Shown: positions 9,676 through 20,413, numbered from the stretch's first letter. The stretch is DNA of 64,000 nucleotides from Ga0077560 sp046330395 (GCA_046330395.1 JAXLSS010000018.1:1-64000), one strand, 5' to 3'. Notes: generated from the letters alone by a model not told the origin. Made by a program: numbers and translations.

Positions 9676-11828
9676 TTGCCCAGCAGCACCACCGACAGGG
9701 GCGGCAAGGTCAGCGTCGCCTTCGCCGGCATGCCCTGCCAGTCGCCCGGGACGGCCGTGACCGCGCCCATGTTGCCCCAGCCCGAGCCGCCGTATGCGGG
9801 AGCGTCGGTGTTGACCAGCTCACGCCACTCGCCCGCCTCGGGCATGCCCACCACGTAGCCCTGGCGGGGCACCGGGGACAGGTTGGCCACGCACACCACG
9901 TTGTCCCCCGCCCCGCGGCGCAGCAGGGCCACCACGTTCTCCGCGCGGGAGTCGCCGTCCAGCACGTGCAGGCCGCCGGGTTCACAGTCGCCCACGTGCA
10001 GGGCGGGGCGCTCGCGCATCACGCGGTTGAGGTCGCGCACCAGCGCCTGCACGCCCGCGCGCAGCGGGTCGTTGAGCCCGCCCCAGTCCAGCTCCCCGGC
10101 CTCGCTCCACTCCCGCTCCTGGGCCAGCTCACAGCCCATGAACACCAGCTTCTTGCCGGGGTGCGACCACATGTAGGCCAGGTACGCGCGCAGGTTGGCG
10201 AACCGCTGCCACTGGTCGCCGGGCATCTTGCCCAGGAGCGACCCCTTGCCGTGCACCACCTCGTCGTGGGAGATGGGCAGCACGTAGTTCTCGGAGTACG
10301 CGTAGATGAAGGGGAACGTCAGCGACCCGTGGTGGTGCTGGCGGTGGATGGGCTCGCGGCTGAAGTAGTCCAGCGAGTCGTGCATGAAGCCCATGTTCCA
10401 TTTGAGGCCGAAGCCCAGGCCGCCGCGGTCGGTGGGGCGGGTCACCCCGTCCCAGGCGGTGGACTCCTCGGCCACCATCACCACCCCGGGGCAGCGCCGG
10501 TACACGGTGGCGTTCACCTCCTGCAGGAAGCTCACCGCCTCCAGGTGGTGGTTGCCGCCGTACTGGTTGGGCGACCACTCCCCCGGCTTGCGCGAGTAGT
10601 CCAGGTAGAGCATGGAGGCCACCGCGTCCACGCGCAGCCCGTCGGCGTGGAACTGCTCCAGCCAGTACACGGCGTCGGCCACCAGGAAGTTGCGCACCTC
10701 GTTGCGCCCGTAGTCGAACACCAGGGTTCCCCAGTCCGGGTGCGCGCCCCGCCGGGGGTCGTTGTGCTCATACAGGTGCGTGCCGTCGAACCACGCCAGC
10801 GCCCACTCGTCGCGCGGGAAGTGGGCGGGCACCCAGTCCAGCAGCACCCCGATGCCGTGCTGGTGCAGCCGGTCGATGAGGTACCGCAGGTCGTCCGGGT
10901 TCCCCCACCGCGCGGTGGGCGCGTAGTAGCCGGACACCTGGTACCCCCACGACCCGCCGAACGGGTGCTCCATCACCGGCAGGAACTCCACGTGGGTGAA
11001 GCCCATGTCCACCAGGTACCCGGGCAGCTGCTCGGCCAGCTCGCGGAACCCCAGCCCGCGCCGCCACGACCCGATGTGCACCTCGTAGATGCTCATGGGC
11101 GCGGTGGTGCCGTTGCGCTGGTCGCGGGAGGCCATCCACTCCCCGTCACCCCACGCGTACGGGGCGGGTGAATCCACCACCGAGGCGGTGGACGGCGGCA
11201 CCTCGGTGCGCCGGGCCAGCGGGTCGGCGCGCATGTGGTGGGTGCCGTGCGGCCCCCGGATGGCGTACTTGTAGCGCACGCCCGCCGGCAGGCCGGGCAC
11301 GAACAGCTCCCACACCCCGGAGGTGCCCAGCGAGCGCATCGGTTGCCGCTCGGGATGCCAGCCGTTCCAGTCTCCCGCCACCCCAACGGCCGTGGCGTTG
11401 GGCGCCCACACCGAGAACGCCACCCCCGCGACATCGCCCAGGGTGACGTTGCGGGCGCCCAGCACCTCCCACAACCGCTCGTGGCGGCCCTCGCCGATGA
11501 GGTGCAGGTCCACCTCGCCCAGGGTGGGCAGGAACCGGTAGGGGTCGTCCATCTCGTGCTCGACGCCGTCGCGCACCACCAGCAGCCGGTAGTCGGGCAG
11601 GTCGGGCAGCTTCAGCCGCACCGCGAACAGGCCCGCGCCCTCCACCGGGCTCATGCGGTGGATCTCATCGCCCACCCGCACGCTCACCGCGTGCGCGCCC
11701 GGCTGCCAGGCCCGGATGTCCACCTCGCCCGCGCCGGCCACGTGCGCGCCCAGGAGCGCGTGTGGATCGTGCAGCTCGCCCCGTGACAGTCGGTGCAACA
11801 GATCCGAGTGCGTGGCATCCAGGGGCAC
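9672..11828 (-). CDS. glgB: 1,4-alpha-glucan branching enzyme
   Basis: 718 aa from the GTG at 11828. The frame is open further upstream, but this start gives a normal GlgB length. It creates alpha-1,6 branches in glycogen. An N-terminal GlgB domain precedes the CBM48 module (FSVWAPNATAVGVAGDWNGW). The GH13 barrel follows, with DWVPAHFPRDEWAL, the nucleophile Asp in GLRVDAVASMLYLDYSR, the acid/base Glu in VVMVAEESTAW and the transition-state Asp in PISHDEVVHGKGS. A C-terminal beta domain ends near LSVVLLGK. It is divergent from glgP with only 64 bases between starts, so the promoters must lie close together. Confidence 0.95.
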   Translation of the reverse strand: MPLDATHSDLLHRLSRGELHDPHALLGAHVAGAGEVDIRAWQPGAHAVSVRVGDEIHRMSPVEGAGLFAVRLKLPDLPDYRLLVVRDGVEHEMDDPYRFLPTLGEVDLHLIGEGRHERLWEVLGARNVTLGDVAGVAFSVWAPNATAVGVAGDWNGWHPERQPMRSLGTSGVWELFVPGLPAGVRYKYAIRGPHGTHHMRADPLARRTEVPPSTASVVDSPAPYAWGDGEWMASRDQRNGTTAPMSIYEVHIGSWRRGLGFRELAEQLPGYLVDMGFTHVEFLPVMEHPFGGSWGYQVSGYYAPTARWGNPDDLRYLIDRLHQHGIGVLLDWVPAHFPRDEWALAWFDGTHLYEHNDPRRGAHPDWGTLVFDYGRNEVRNFLVADAVYWLEQFHADGLRVDAVASMLYLDYSRKPGEWSPNQYGGNHHLEAVSFLQEVNATVYRRCPGVVMVAEESTAWDGVTRPTDRGGLGFGLKWNMGFMHDSLDYFSREPIHRQHHHGSLTFPFIYAYSENYVLPISHDEVVHGKGSLLGKMPGDQWQRFANLRAYLAYMWSHPGKKLVFMGCELAQEREWSEAGELDWGGLNDPLRAGVQALVRDLNRVMRERPALHVGDCEPGGLHVLDGDSRAENVVALLRRGAGDNVVCVANLSPVPRQGYVVGMPEAGEWRELVNTDAPAYGGSGWGNMGAVTAVPGDWQGMPAKATLTLPPLSVVLLGK

Positions 11829-11892
11829 GCCGATACACTGCGCTCTTGCGCACGCCCGCGCAACCCATGGCCGACAGTTGGGATTCTCCGCC

Positions 11893-14424
11893 GTGACCTC
11901 ACGCCTCACCCGCTTCACCGTCCAGCCCCGCCTCCCCGAACGGCTGCAGCCGCTGATGCGGCTGGCGCGGAACCTGGCGTGGACGTGGGACCCCGAGCTG
12001 GTGAGCGTGCTGCGCGACATCAACCCGCAGGCGTACGACCGCTCGGGCGGCAACCCCATCGCGGCGCTGTCCAACGCGCCGGCGCACCGGCTGGAGGAGC
12101 TGGCGCTCGACCCCGTGTTCGTGGCCCGCGTGGAGGCCGCCTCCCACCGGCTCGACGCGCTGCTGGCCGCGCCGCGGGCCTTCGAGGGCCGCCGGGACGT
12201 GCCGCAGACCATCGCGTACTTCTCCCCCGAGTTCGGCGTGGGCGCCGCCCTGCCGCAGTACTCCGGGGGCCTGGGCGTGCTGGCCGGCGACCACCTCAAG
12301 GCCGCCAGCGACCTGGGGCTGGGCATCGTGGGCGTGGGCCTGTTCTACCGCGAGGGCTACTTCCGGCAGCTGCTCACCGCGGCCGGCCGGCAGATGGAGG
12401 AGTACCCCGACCTGGACCCCGAGCTGCTGCCCATGAGCCCGGTGACCAACGCCGACGGCACCCCCATGCGCATCAGCATCGCCATCCCGCCCGGTCGCAC
12501 CCTGCACGCGGGCGTCTGGCGGGTGGACGTGGGCCGTGTGCCGCTGTACCTGATGGACAGCGACATCCCCGAGAACGCCGCCGACCTGCGCGCGGTGACC
12601 GACCGCCTGTACGGCGGCGACCGCGAGCACCGGCTGCTGCAGGAGATCCTCCTGGGCATCGGGGGCGTCAAGCTCATCGCCGAGCTGGGCCTGGAGCCGG
12701 ACGTGTTCCACAGCAACGAGGGCCACGCCGGTTTCATGGGCCTGGAGCGCATCCGCGTGCTGGTGCAGGAGCGCGGCCTGGATGCCGCCGCCGCCCTGGA
12801 GGCCGTGCGCGCGGGCACCGTGTTCACCACGCACACGCCGGTGCCGGCCGGCATCGACCGCTTCCACCACGACCTCATCCGCCGCTACTTCGGCGACGGC
12901 GGGGTGCCGGTGTCGCTGTCCATCGACACACTGCTGTCACTCGGGGCGGAGCCCAACGGCGACGGCCACCACTTCAACATGGCCATGATGGGCATCCGCC
13001 TGGCCGGCCGCGTCAACGGCGTCAGCCGCCTGCACGGGGCGGTGTCACGGGGCATGTTCGCCGAGATGTGGCCCGGCTTCGAGGGCGACGACGTGCCGGT
13101 GCAGCACGTCACCAACGGCGTGCACGCGGAGACCTGGGTGGGCCCCGAGGTGGACCAGATGTACCGCGCGCGGCTGGGCACCGGCTACGGCGCCCACGGC
13201 GAGGGCTGGCATACGCTGAACGACCTGCCCGACGAGGAGGTCTGGTCGGTGCGCCAGCGGGCCCGCATGCGCCTTGTGGAGGAGGTGCGCTCCCGCGTGA
13301 CCCGCATCTGGGAGGGCCGCGGCATGCGCGGCGCCCAGCTGGGCTGGATCGGCAACGTGCTGGACCCCAACGCCCTCACCATCGGTTTCGCGCGCCGCGT
13401 GCCCACCTACAAGCGGCTCACGCTGATGATCCGCGACACCGAGCGCATGACGCGGCTGCTCACCGACCCGCAGCGTCCCCTGCAGCTGGTGATCGCCGGC
13501 AAGGCCCACCCCGCCGACGAGGAGGGCAAGCGGCTCATCGCCGAGCTGGGCGCGTTCGCCGCCCGCCCGGAGGTGCGCCACCGCATCGTGCTGCTGCCCG
13601 ACTACGACATGGCCCTGGCCCGGGCCTTCGTCACCGGCGTGGACGTGTGGCTCAACAACCCGCTGCGCCCGTTCGAGGCCTGCGGCACCAGCGGCATGAA
13701 GGCATCGCTCAACGGCGCGCTCAACCTGTCCATCCTGGACGGCTGGTGGGACGAGCTGTACGACGGCATGAACGGCTTCGCCATCCCCTCCGCCGACGAC
13801 GGCACCCTGCCCGAGGACGAGCGCGACGACATCGAGGGCGGGGCCCTCCTGGACCTGCTGGAGAGCGTGGTGGTGCCGCGCTTCTACGAGCGCCCGGACG
13901 GTCTCCCCCGCGGCTGGCTGGCCATGGTGCGCCACACCCTGGCGGTGACCGGCCCGCAGCTGCTGGCCACGCGGATGCTGCGCGACTACACCGAGCAGCT
14001 GTACGCCCCGGCGGCCACCCTCGGCCAGCGGCTGGCGGCCAAGGAGTACGCCGGGGCGCGGGAGCTGGCGACGTGGAAGGCCCGCGTGATCCAGCTGTGG
14101 CCCGAGGTGCACGTGGAGGGCGTCGAGGCGGTGCACGACGGCCAGATGGCCGGCGAGCGCATGCCGGTGCACGCCTCGGTGCGACTCGGCGGCCTCACCC
14201 CGGACGACGTCGTGGTGGAGGCCGTGTACGGCATCCCGGAGGACCAGGGGGTGACCAACCCCTCCGCGCTGGAGCTCACGCCGGGCGCCAACGTGGGCGG
14301 GGCCACGCGCTTCTCGGGCGACCTGACGCTGCCATCCGGCCCCCTGGGGCTCACCGTGCGCGTGATGCCGCGGCACCCCAACCTGGTGTCCAGCGCGGAC
14401 ATGCGCCTCATCGTCAACGCGTAG
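11893..14424 (+). CDS. glgP: Alpha-glucan (glycogen) phosphorylase
   Basis: 843 aa from a GTG at 11893 (TSRLTRFTVQPRLPERLQPL follows); no ribosome site is obvious and the frame is open upstream. It releases glucose-1-phosphate from glycogen. An N-terminal DUF3417-type segment (LMRLARNLAWTWDPEL) is typical of the actinobacterial GT35 branch. Also present are YFSPEFGVGAALPQYSGGLG, FHSNEGHAGFMGLERI, VFTTHTPVPAGIDRF, and near the C-terminus ACGTSGMKASLNGALNLSIL, which includes the region that binds the pyridoxal-phosphate cofactor. It is divergently transcribed from glgB. Confidence 0.94.
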   Translation: MTSRLTRFTVQPRLPERLQPLMRLARNLAWTWDPELVSVLRDINPQAYDRSGGNPIAALSNAPAHRLEELALDPVFVARVEAASHRLDALLAAPRAFEGRRDVPQTIAYFSPEFGVGAALPQYSGGLGVLAGDHLKAASDLGLGIVGVGLFYREGYFRQLLTAAGRQMEEYPDLDPELLPMSPVTNADGTPMRISIAIPPGRTLHAGVWRVDVGRVPLYLMDSDIPENAADLRAVTDRLYGGDREHRLLQEILLGIGGVKLIAELGLEPDVFHSNEGHAGFMGLERIRVLVQERGLDAAAALEAVRAGTVFTTHTPVPAGIDRFHHDLIRRYFGDGGVPVSLSIDTLLSLGAEPNGDGHHFNMAMMGIRLAGRVNGVSRLHGAVSRGMFAEMWPGFEGDDVPVQHVTNGVHAETWVGPEVDQMYRARLGTGYGAHGEGWHTLNDLPDEEVWSVRQRARMRLVEEVRSRVTRIWEGRGMRGAQLGWIGNVLDPNALTIGFARRVPTYKRLTLMIRDTERMTRLLTDPQRPLQLVIAGKAHPADEEGKRLIAELGAFAARPEVRHRIVLLPDYDMALARAFVTGVDVWLNNPLRPFEACGTSGMKASLNGALNLSILDGWWDELYDGMNGFAIPSADDGTLPEDERDDIEGGALLDLLESVVVPRFYERPDGLPRGWLAMVRHTLAVTGPQLLATRMLRDYTEQLYAPAATLGQRLAAKEYAGARELATWKARVIQLWPEVHVEGVEAVHDGQMAGERMPVHASVRLGGLTPDDVVVEAVYGIPEDQGVTNPSALELTPGANVGGATRFSGDLTLPSGPLGLTVRVMPRHPNLVSSADMRLIVNA

Positions 14425-14445
14425 GGCGCACGGCGTGCCGGCGGC

Positions 14446-16389
14446 TCAGCCGGCGCGCCGCATCACCCGCACGCTCCATGCGCCGGCGGTGATGGTGCCG
14501 GCCAGCGGGTCCGGCGCGGGTTCGCCGTCGGGCCGGGCGCTGTCCAGCAGCTCGCGGTAGCTGCCCTCAGGCAGGGCCACGGTGCGGGCCTCGGGGCCCA
14601 CGTTCACCACCACCAGCAGGTCGGGCCGTGCGGGCCGCAGTGACTCGCCGTGCAGCAGCATGGCCAGCACCCGGTGCTCGCCCCCGTTCCAGGCCTCCTG
14701 GTCGGGGTGCTCCCCGTCGGGGCCCAGCCAGCTCACGTCGGCGTCGCTGAGGAACTCGGCCCGGCGCAGCAGCGGCTCCTCGCGGCGCAGCGCCGTGAGC
14801 CGCCCGGTGAACGCCCGCATGGCCGCGCGGCGCTCGTCGGTGGTCCAGTCCGTCCAGGACACCTCGTTGTCCTGGCAGTAACCGTTGTTGTTGCCGCCTT
14901 GCGTGCGGCCCCGCTCGTCGCCGGCCAGCAGCATGGGCACCCCGGCCGACAGCAGCAGCGTGGCCATGAGGCCCCGCGCGCGGCGGTCGCGCACCTCCAG
15001 GGTCTGCGGGTCGGCGGTGGGCCCCTCCACCCCGGAGTTCCACGAGCGATTGTCGTCGGCGCCGTCGCGGTTGTCCTCCAGGTTGCCCTGGTTGTGCTTG
15101 CCGTTGAACGACACCAGGTCGGCCAGGGTGAACCCGTCGTGGGCGGTGATGAGGTTGACGGCGCCGAGGGGCCCGCGGCCCGACGGCCCGTACACGTCCT
15201 CGCTGCCGGCCAGCTTGCCCGCCAGCACCCCGATGGTGGACTGCCCCCGCCACAGGTCGCGCACCTCGTCGCGGAACACCCCGTTGTGGTCGGCGAACGG
15301 GGCCGGGAAGCCCCCCACCGCGTACCCGCCGGGCCCCAGGTCCCACGGCTCGGCGATGCGCTTGACGCCCTCCAGCACCGGGTCGGTGGCGATGGCCGCC
15401 AGCAGCGGCGCGTCGTGGGCGAACCCGGTGCGCCGCCGTCCCAGGGCCACCGCCAGGTCGAACCGGAAGCCGTCCACGCCCATCTCGGTGACCCAGTACC
15501 GCAGGCTGTCCATCACCAGGCTGCGCGCCAGGGACGACTCCGGGTCCACCGTGTTGCCGCAGCCGGTCACGTCCACGTAGCCCCCGGGGTCGGCGGGGTT
15601 CAGCCAGTAGTAGCCGGGGTTGTCGATGCCGCGCAGGCACACCGCGTCCTGCCCGGGTCCGCCCTCGCAGGTGTGGTTGAACACCACGTCCAGGATCACC
15701 TCGATGCCGGCCGCGTGCATGGCGGCCACCATGGCGCGGAACTCGGTGACCTGCTCCCCGCCCGCCCCGGCGCTGCTGTACGCGGCGTGGGGCGCGAAGA
15801 AGCCCAGCGTGGAGTAGCCCCAGTAGTTCACCAGCCCGCGCGCCAGCACCGCCGGCTCGCTGCGGAACTCGTGCACCGGCATCAGCTGGATGGCCGTCAC
15901 GCCCAGCGCGACGAGCTCCGCGGTGACGGCCGGGTGCGCCAGGCCCGCGTACGTGCCGCGCAACGGCGGCGGCACCTCCGGGTGCTGCCGGGTGAGCCCG
16001 CGCACATGCGCCTCGTAGATCACCGTGTCGGCCCACGGCGTGCGGGGCGCGGTGCCGGTACCGGGGTCCGCGGGCGGGTCCACCAGCACCGCCCAGTCAC
16101 CGTCGATGGCACGGGCGTACGGGTCGATGAGCCGCCGGGTGACGTCGAACAGCAGCCCGTGCGCGGGGTCGTGGGCACCGTCCACGCGCAGCGCGTAGCG
16201 CTGGCCGGCCGTGACGCCCGGGACCAGCACGCTCCAGGTGTCCTCGGCGGCCCGCTCCATGGGCAGCACGCGTTCGCCGGCGGGGTCCTGCAGCACCGCG
16301 AACGCCCGCGTGGCGTGCGTGGAGCGCATGGTGATGCGGGCCCCCTCGGGGGTGAGCGCCGCGCCGGGCTTCGGTGGGGGCGTACTCAT
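14446..16389 (-). CDS. glgX: Glycogen debranching enzyme GlgX (isoamylase type)
   Basis: 647 aa from ATG 16389. It cleaves alpha-1,6 branches left after phosphorylase action. A CBM48-like N-terminus is followed by a GH13 barrel with YEAHVRGLTRQHPEVP, LDVVFNHTCEGG, the nucleophile Asp in GVDGFRFDLAVALGRR, the acid/base Glu in RIAEPWDLGPGGY, and the final catalytic Asp in LITAHDGFTLADLVSF. GNNNGYCQDNEVSWTDW is a GlgX/TreX signature. It is convergent with glgP and divergent from malQ. Confidence 0.93.
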   Translation of the reverse strand: MSTPPPKPGAALTPEGARITMRSTHATRAFAVLQDPAGERVLPMERAAEDTWSVLVPGVTAGQRYALRVDGAHDPAHGLLFDVTRRLIDPYARAIDGDWAVLVDPPADPGTGTAPRTPWADTVIYEAHVRGLTRQHPEVPPPLRGTYAGLAHPAVTAELVALGVTAIQLMPVHEFRSEPAVLARGLVNYWGYSTLGFFAPHAAYSSAGAGGEQVTEFRAMVAAMHAAGIEVILDVVFNHTCEGGPGQDAVCLRGIDNPGYYWLNPADPGGYVDVTGCGNTVDPESSLARSLVMDSLRYWVTEMGVDGFRFDLAVALGRRRTGFAHDAPLLAAIATDPVLEGVKRIAEPWDLGPGGYAVGGFPAPFADHNGVFRDEVRDLWRGQSTIGVLAGKLAGSEDVYGPSGRGPLGAVNLITAHDGFTLADLVSFNGKHNQGNLEDNRDGADDNRSWNSGVEGPTADPQTLEVRDRRARGLMATLLLSAGVPMLLAGDERGRTQGGNNNGYCQDNEVSWTDWTTDERRAAMRAFTGRLTALRREEPLLRRAEFLSDADVSWLGPDGEHPDQEAWNGGEHRVLAMLLHGESLRPARPDLLVVVNVGPEARTVALPEGSYRELLDSARPDGEPAPDPLAGTITAGAWSVRVMRRAG

Positions 16390-16417
16390 GCGCGGGGATC
16401 CTGTCAGCATTTGTCCC

Positions 16418-18294
16418 GTGACGGATGAGGAGCTCACGCGGCGGGCCGCCGAGCGCGGCGTGGTCACCGGCTACCACGACGCCATGGGCACCTGGCGGGA
16501 GCCGCCGGTGGACGTGCTGCGGGCGATCCTGGAGGCCATGGGCGACCCCACGCCCGCGCACGAGCGCGCCGTGGTGGTGCGTCCGGCGCGGCCCGTGGCG
16601 TGTCCCGGCTGGGCGCGCGGCGGCACCGTGCACTGCGAGGACGGCGCCGAGCGGGCCGCGCCCGAGACCCTCCCCGGGGACCTTCCCCCCGGGTACCACC
16701 GGCTGGTGCACGGCGGCCGCGAGCTGCCGCTGATCGTGGCGCCCGACCTGGCGCACATGCCCGAGGCGCTGGCCGGCGGCGGGCGCATGTGGGGCGTGGC
16801 GTGCCAGCTGTACGCGCTGCGCGGCGGCGGCAGCTGGGGCATGGGCGACATGTCCGGCCTGGCCGCCCTGCCGCGCGTGCTGGGCGACCCGCACTTCATC
16901 CTGGTGAGCCCCCTGCACGCCCCAAACCCGGGACCCCACCCGCAGCCCAGCCCGTACTTCGCCAGCAGCCGCATCCACCGCAACCCCCTGCACCTGGCCC
17001 TGGAGGCCGCACCGGAGATGGGGGCGCTGACCGACCACGAGCGCGCGCGGATGCACCAGTTGGGCGAGATGGGACGGGCCCTCAGCCATGACGAGCTCAT
17101 CCACCGCGACGCCATCTGGGCCCTCAAACGCGAGGGGCTGGCGCTGCTGACGGCGGCGGCGCTGCGCACCCCGCACCGGGCCGCCGCCCTCGACCGCTTC
17201 CGCGCCGAGGTGCACGACGTGGACGGCTGGGCGCGGTTCTGCGGTTTGGTGGAGGCCCACGGCGCCGACCGCGGCGCCTGGGGCGACGCCCGCGTGACCG
17301 AACCGGTGTCGGACATGCACGTGGCACGCCCAGATGCTGATGGACGAGCGGCTGGCCGGGCTGCCGCGCATGGCCCTGGGCCTCATGAACGATCTGGCCG
17401 TGGGCGCCGACCCGCGAGGGTACGACGCCTGGGCCAACCCCCGTGGTGGCCGCCGGGCTGCGGTTGGGCTGCCCCGGACCTGCTGGGCCCCGAGGGCGGG
17501 ACTGGGGGATCCCCCGCTGCTGCCGGACGCCCTGTGGGCCACCGGGTTCGCGCTGTTCGCGCATCGTGCGGGCCGGCATGGCCCACGCCGGGGGCCTGCG
17601 CATCGACCACGTCATGGGGCTGTCGCGGCTGTTCGTGATCCCCGACGGTGCCGACGCCCTGCACGGCACCTACATGCGCATGCCGCTGGACGACATGCTG
17701 GGCGTGGTGTGCCTGGAGTCGGTGCGGGCGCGGTGCCTGGTGGTGGGCGAGGACCTGGGCACGGTGGAGGACGGCTTCCGCGAGCGCCTGGCCGAACGCG
17801 GCCTGCTGTCCTACCGGCTGGCCTGGTTCGAGGACCGCCCCGCCGCGGAGTACACCCGCCAGGCGATGGCCGCCGTGACCACCCACGACCTGCCCACGGT
17901 GGCCGGGTTCTTCACCGGCGCCGACCTGCAGCACCTGCGCGACATCGGCGCCCACGACCCCACCGTGCTGGACCAGATCGCCGGCCGCCAGGAGGGCGAG
18001 CGCCACCGCCTGCACGAGCGCCTGGACGGGGATGGCATCGAGGGCGCCTGGTCGGACGATCCCGCCGATCTCACCTGGGCGCTCAACGGCCTGCTTGCGC
18101 GCACGCCCAGCATGCTGGCCTGCGCGTCGCTGGACGACGCGGTGGGCGCGTTGATGCGCCCCAACGTGCCGGGCACCATCGACCAGCATCCCAACTGGCG
18201 CGTGCCGCTGCCGGAGACCCGCGAGGACATGGCCGCCGACCCACGGGTGCGGCGCGCCCTGGCGCCCCTGCGCGACCGGCCCATCCGGGAGTAG
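16418..18294 (+). pseudogene. malQ: 4-alpha-glucanotransferase (MalQ), frame broken at several points
   Basis: GH77 amylomaltase, which transfers glucan segments between malto-oligosaccharides. The first about 300 codons are intact (WGVACQLYALRGGGSWGMGD, HPQPSPYFASSRIHRNPLHL). Between about 17,323 and 17,570 the MalQ signature hops through at least six frame changes: LMNDLAVGADP, then VVAAGLRLGCP, PDLLGPEGG, DWGIP, PPLLPDALWATGFALF and finally RIVRAGMAHAGGLRIDHVMG. From there to the TAG the frame is intact (VVGEDLGTVEDGF, TTHDLPTVAGF). Every piece is in order with no loss of conserved sequence, which suggests sequence errors rather than decay. The start is GTG 16418, divergent from glgX. Confidence 0.85.
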
Positions 18295-18300
18295 CGGCCC

Positions 18301-19450
18301 GTGACCGGGTACGGGGCGCTCGTGCGGCACGCCGGCGCGGGGCGGCTGCTGGCCGCGCTGGTGCTGGCGTGGGGGTCGTACGGCCCGCTCACGCTGGGCC
18401 TGTTCCTCAGCGTGCGCGCGGCCACGGGGTCGGCTGCCGCCGCCGGGCTGGCCGAGGCCGCCAACGCCGCAGGGTTCGCGGTGCTGGCCGCGCCGCGGGG
18501 CAGGCTGATCGACCGCCGCGGGGGCACCCCCTGGCTGGTGGTCATCACCGCCCTGTTCGCGGCGTGCCTGCTGGGCATCGTGGTGTGCGCGTGGGCGGGC
18601 GTGCATGCCTGGTGGCCGTACCTGGTGATCTCGGCGCTGGTGGGGCTCACCAGCCCGCCGCTGGTGGCGGCGGTGCGCTCGGCGTGGACGCACGTGGTGC
18701 CTCAGGATCGGCTGCGTCCCGCCTACGCCGTGACCGGGGTGATCGGCGACGTGGCCTTCGTGGTGGGTCCCGTGCTGGCGGCGGTGCTGTTCACCGTGGG
18801 CCGGCCGCTGCCGCTGCTGGCCTGCGCGGTGCTGGTGGTGGCCGCGGGCGTGGTGGCGGCGCCCGGCGTGCCGCCCGCGGCCGCGCGTCCGGACCGGGCG
18901 GGGGTGCCGGCCGCGATGGTGCCGCTGCTGGCCGCGTCGGTGGCCCTGGGCATGGCCATGGGCACGGTGGACGTGGCCACGCCCACCGCCGTGCAGGCCT
19001 GGGGGCATTCCGGCTGGGCGGGGCCCCTGCTCGGGTTGTTCGCGGCGGGCAGCGTGGTGGCGGGCTGGTGGTCTCGGCGCCGCCACTGGCGCGCACCCTA
19101 TGCGCCGCTACCTGGCGGTGATCAGGCCGGCGCCGTGCTGGCGCTGGGCGCGCTTACCACGCGCTGGCGCATGGACTGGTGCTGCTGGTGGCCGGCGGCG
19201 GCTACGGCCTCGCCAACGTGGCCGTTCGAGGCCTCGACGACCTGATGCCGCACCGCGGCACCGAGGCGCTGGGCTGGGTGGTGCTGATGGAGGGCGCCGG
19301 CACCGCGGCGGAGCCGCCGTGGCCGGGTGGCTGGGCGCACGTCGCACGGCTGGCCTTCGCGGTGGTGGGTGGGATCCTGGCGGCGGTGACGCTGGTGGTG
19401 CGCGGGTGCGACTTCGGCCGCCATGGACAGCCCGCGCCAACCTGCCGGGC
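18301..19450 (+). pseudogene. MFS transporter, C-terminal part frame-broken
   Basis: Integral membrane protein, 12-TM major facilitator type, substrate unknown. The first 260 codons are intact, with hydrophobic helices and the loop RGRLIDRRGGTPWLVV that resembles MFS motif A. After about 19,080 the protein continues only by changing frame several times: VLLVAGGGYGLANVAV, then LDDLMPHRGTEALGWVVLME, GAAVAGWLGA and AFAVVGGILAAVTLVVR. The true stop cannot be fixed and the end given is approximate. GTG start six bases after the malQ stop, so probably co-transcribed. Confidence 0.7.
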
Positions 19451-20350
19451 GGCGCTGGTGGCGGCTCGCGGCCAGCGCCGGGTCCCAGCCGCAGGCCTGC
19501 ACGCGTGGCGGGCCACCGACCGGCACGTCAGCGCGGCGGCCTGCGTGGTCGCTGCGCGGCGCGCATCGGCCTCGTCCAGCAGGAACTTCACCCAGCGCCG
19601 GCTCCCAGCGCATGCCCTGGGCGGGGCCAACAGGCATCCGCCAGCCCCGGCGCGGGGTGCGTACGCGTAGAACGCGCGGGGGTGTCGCCGTTCATCGCCG
19701 GGCCACCACCCCCACGATCTCCTCGGGTAATCCACGGTGCGTTGCGCGATGGAAGTCTCCGGACGGCGGCTTGGCGGACGCCCCGGAGAACAGGTTGACC
19801 GCCAGGTCGAACGAGCCCCACCAGGGCGGTTCACTGCGGGATCGCCGCGGTGCCGGCGCCCGGAAGGCGGCCAGCACCAGCGCGGCCTCGGTGGCGGCCG
19901 CGAAGTACGCGCACCTGGTCGGGGTCGTAGCGGTGGCGCCCTCGTCCCCGTCCAGCGCCACCGTCCAGCCCACTCTCCTGCGGCACCGGGTTGATGGTGA
20001 CGGGGCCGGCCAGTGCCCGACAGGGCGAGCAGCTCGCGGTGACGGCGCCCACCGGGCGGTCCGGGCGTGAGGGCCACGCGGTGCACGCGGCCGTCGCTGT
20101 GCTCGGCCACCCCCCGTGGGTCCGCAGGTCGAGGGCCACCACCAGGGGCGCCGAGCCGTCGGGTGCGGGTAGCCGGGGCGCCGTCTCCCATCCGCGGGCG
20201 GTCAGCCGCAGCGCGGCGTGCTGCAGCTGCGCTCGGCGGGGCCAGCGCGACGGCCAGCTTGCCCAGCACCTGGGTGTGCGCGTGCAGCGTGTCGCACGTC
20301 TCGCGCCACCGCGCGTACGGCGGCAACGCCGCGCTGGTGGAGGGCGACAT
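19430..20350 (-). pseudogene. DUF5996 family protein, heavily frame-broken
   Basis: Recognised by family-like segments scattered over all three minus frames, in the right order. It starts at ATG 20350 with ALPPYARWRETCDTLHAHTQ and continues TARGW, VALDLRTHG, VTINPVPQE, GWTVALDGDEG, YFAAATEAALVLAAFRAP, PPWWGSFDLAVNLFSG, EIVGVV/GWWPGDE, AFYAYA, FLLDEADA and near the end CGWDPALAAS-like residues. The biochemical role of DUF5996 is unknown. At least eight frame changes lie in about 900 bases. No single frame is coding for long, so any automated call here will be fragmentary. The 3' end is approximate. Confidence 0.65.
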
Positions 20351-20413
20351 GCGCCCACCTCGAGATGCCCGCCCGCTCGCTGGCGTTCGCGGCCGGGTGG
20401 CGAGGATGGCCCC

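Noticed and set aside
9672..12326. An 884-residue GlgB with a long N-terminal extension
   Set aside because: The extra sequence overlaps the divergent glgP start and is just the opposite-strand frame; the GTG at 11828 gives the normal GlgB length.
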